A DNA stretch of 12,624 nt, taken from Tannerella sp. GTDB lineage: Bacteria; Bacteroidota; Bacteroidia; Bacteroidales; Tannerellaceae. A program made the translations under genes and the position numbers. The stretch spans positions 1-12,624 of the forward strand of contig JAITQL010000066.1 of assembly GCA_031288935.1 (NCBI GenBank), written 5' to 3'. The notes beneath the pieces were generated by a model. The model did not search any database. It was not told where the DNA came from and saw nothing but the letters and a program-made list of their open reading frames with translations. Of this stretch, positions 11,516 through 12,624 are shown piece after piece; position 1 is the stretch's first letter, and every line of letters starts with the position of its first letter.

Positions 11516-12624
11516 TCACAGCGAGCGGATGTTTTCCGCATTGACGGGATTTTTCCCGTTCACCGTAAACAGATGTTCGATACGGTGCATGTAATGCTTT
11601 TCCACCTTCCGGCGGACAACCTTCATCGTACTGTTGATCATTCCGTTTTGCTCCGTCCAGGGTTCCGGCAGGATGGCAAAGGAAGCCGGCAGCCAGCGGT
11701 TGGGGAAGAGCGTATCCAAATCTCCGCCTTTGCGGAAACGGTCGAGCTGACGCCGGATGATGTGGATGGCCTCGATCTTGCCTTTCTCCGTTTTCAAATC
11801 CAGATGCTGCTGCGACAGTTTCGCCTTCAGCCGTTCGCGGTTCGGAACAAGCAGCGCGACGGTATACGGACTCTGATTGTTGTAGAGCAGCAACTGGTCG
11901 ATGCAGGAGGAGTATTCCAGCATGGCCTCTTCAATGCCTTCGGGACTGTACTTCTCGCCGTCGTTAGCGATCAACAGGCTTTTGAAACGTCCCATCACGT
12001 ACAGCAAGCCGTCTTCCATGTACCCCATGTCGCCGGTATGAAGCCAGCCGTTACGGATGGTTTCCCCGGTAGATACGGGATTTTTCCAGTAACCGGCCGC
12101 GACGTTCTCGCCCTGCACAACGATTTCGCCTTTTTCGCCATCCGGCAGAAGGCATCCTTCGGCATCGCAGATTCGCAGTTCAAGCGGTTTCACGAGCATG
12201 CCGCTGCTCCCGAAGCAGTGGCGCCGGGGGCCGTTGGTGGAAATTACCGGCGTGGCTTCGCTCAGTCCGTAGCCCTGATACATCGGCATGCCCAGGGCGT
12301 AGTAAAACTTCTGGAGGTCTTTGTCGAGCAATGCCCCGCCGCTGATGAAGAATTTCAGTTCTCCTCCGAAATTCCCGCGGATTTTGGAAAACAACATCCT
12401 GTTGAACAAACCGACGAGCGGTTTCAGCAGGATGCGCCAGCCGCGTCCTTCCTCGTGGCTGCCCTCGCCGTTGTAGCAATATCCCACGCGCAGGGCGAAA
12501 TGAAACAGACGGACGATGAATTTTCCCTGTGCCTGTATGCCCTGTTCAATGTTTTTCTTGAAGTTCTTGGCCAGCGCCGGCACACTCAATATCAGGTGAG
12601 GTTTGATCTCCCGGATGTTGACCG
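11516..12624 (-). CDS. AMP-forming long-chain acyl-CoA synthetase, C-terminal part
   Basis: The visible 368 residues are the C-terminal two thirds of an ANL-superfamily acyl-CoA synthetase (about 550 residues in relatives). It activates fatty acids with ATP through an acyl-AMP intermediate and forms the CoA thioester. The frame is open to the right edge (VNIREIKPHLILSVPALAKN...), so the N-terminal P-loop-like region is missing and the apparent TTG start at 12589 is internal. Visible residues 117-126, GYGLSEATPV, form the A5 motif. HTGD (195-198) is A7 and GRFKSLLIANDGEKYSP (211-227) is the hinge A8. NSTMK supplies the A10 lysine (about residue 334), needed for adenylation. The insert with GEGSHEEGRGWRILLKPLVGLF resembles bacterial FadD15/FAA1-like enzymes. 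The gene converges with the methyltransferase gene over a shared inverted repeat. Confidence 0.92.
   Translation of the reverse strand, partial: VNIREIKPHLILSVPALAKNFKKNIEQGIQAQGKFIVRLFHFALRVGYCYNGEGSHEEGRGWRILLKPLVGLFNRMLFSKIRGNFGGELKFFISGGALLDKDLQKFYYALGMPMYQGYGLSEATPVISTNGPRRHCFGSSGMLVKPLELRICDAEGCLLPDGEKGEIVVQGENVAAGYWKNPVSTGETIRNGWLHTGDMGYMEDGLLYVMGRFKSLLIANDGEKYSPEGIEEAMLEYSSCIDQLLLYNNQSPYTVALLVPNRERLKAKLSQQHLDLKTEKGKIEAIHIIRRQLDRFRKGGDLDTLFPNRWLPASFAILPEPWTEQNGMINSTMKVVRRKVEKHYMHRIEHLFTVNGKNPVNAENIRSL

Overview
This window looks like chromosomal DNA from a member of the Bacteroidales, perhaps near Parabacteroides, Tannerella or Porphyromonas. That placement is inferred from several signs: repeated Bacteroidetes-type promoter boxes (TAnnTTTG, one with a TTTG box 20 bases upstream), the absence of strong Shine-Dalgarno sites, a PG_1098-type methyltransferase, a Bacteroidetes-style MiaB, and dense families of short intergenic repeats. 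Most of the window is G+C rich. About 8.4-10.0 kb is clearly richer in A+T.

Left part (1-4.5 kb). The window opens inside an SDR oxidoreductase resembling the D-mannonate/fructuronate oxidoreductases (+). A minus-strand block follows, read from right to left: a small single-pass membrane protein, a class I acetyl-CoA hydrolase/succinate CoA-transferase with its own good promoter, a SufS-type cysteine desulfurase, and RNase HII. The desulfurase stop overlaps the RNase HII start by one base. The SDR and RNase HII genes converge on a short repeat.

Centre (4.4-7.3 kb). The tRNA methylthiotransferase gene miaB (+) is transcribed divergently from the small membrane protein gene, with interleaved promoters. 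Downstream of miaB lies about 920 bases without a credible gene. It is packed with hairpin-forming dispersed repeats, some of which recur elsewhere in the window. A double promoter box then leads into a 21-bp tandem repeat, readable as heptads such as GELPAEL, and into a conserved Bacteroidetes protein of unknown function.

Island (8.4-10.0 kb). Three end-to-end overlapping open frames encode two probable lipoproteins and, between them, a short secreted protein. The two lipoproteins share a duplicated leader and signal-peptide segment. In the second copy the position matching the first copy's ATG is ACG, and the DNA before it matches the first copy's untranslated leader, so that gene has probably lost its normal start.

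Right part (10.0-12.6 kb). A further repeat copy, inverted relative to the one near 6.2 kb, precedes a PG_1098-like SAM methyltransferase whose promoter box sits only four bases before the ATG. This gene converges with an AMP-forming long-chain acyl-CoA synthetase (-, N-terminus outside the window). The two are separated by a long imperfect inverted repeat that probably terminates transcription in both directions.

I found no CRISPR array, tRNA, rRNA, transposase or recognisable defence system. The items most worth following up are the duplicated lipoprotein unit, the in-phase 21-bp repeat, and the modular dispersed repeats.
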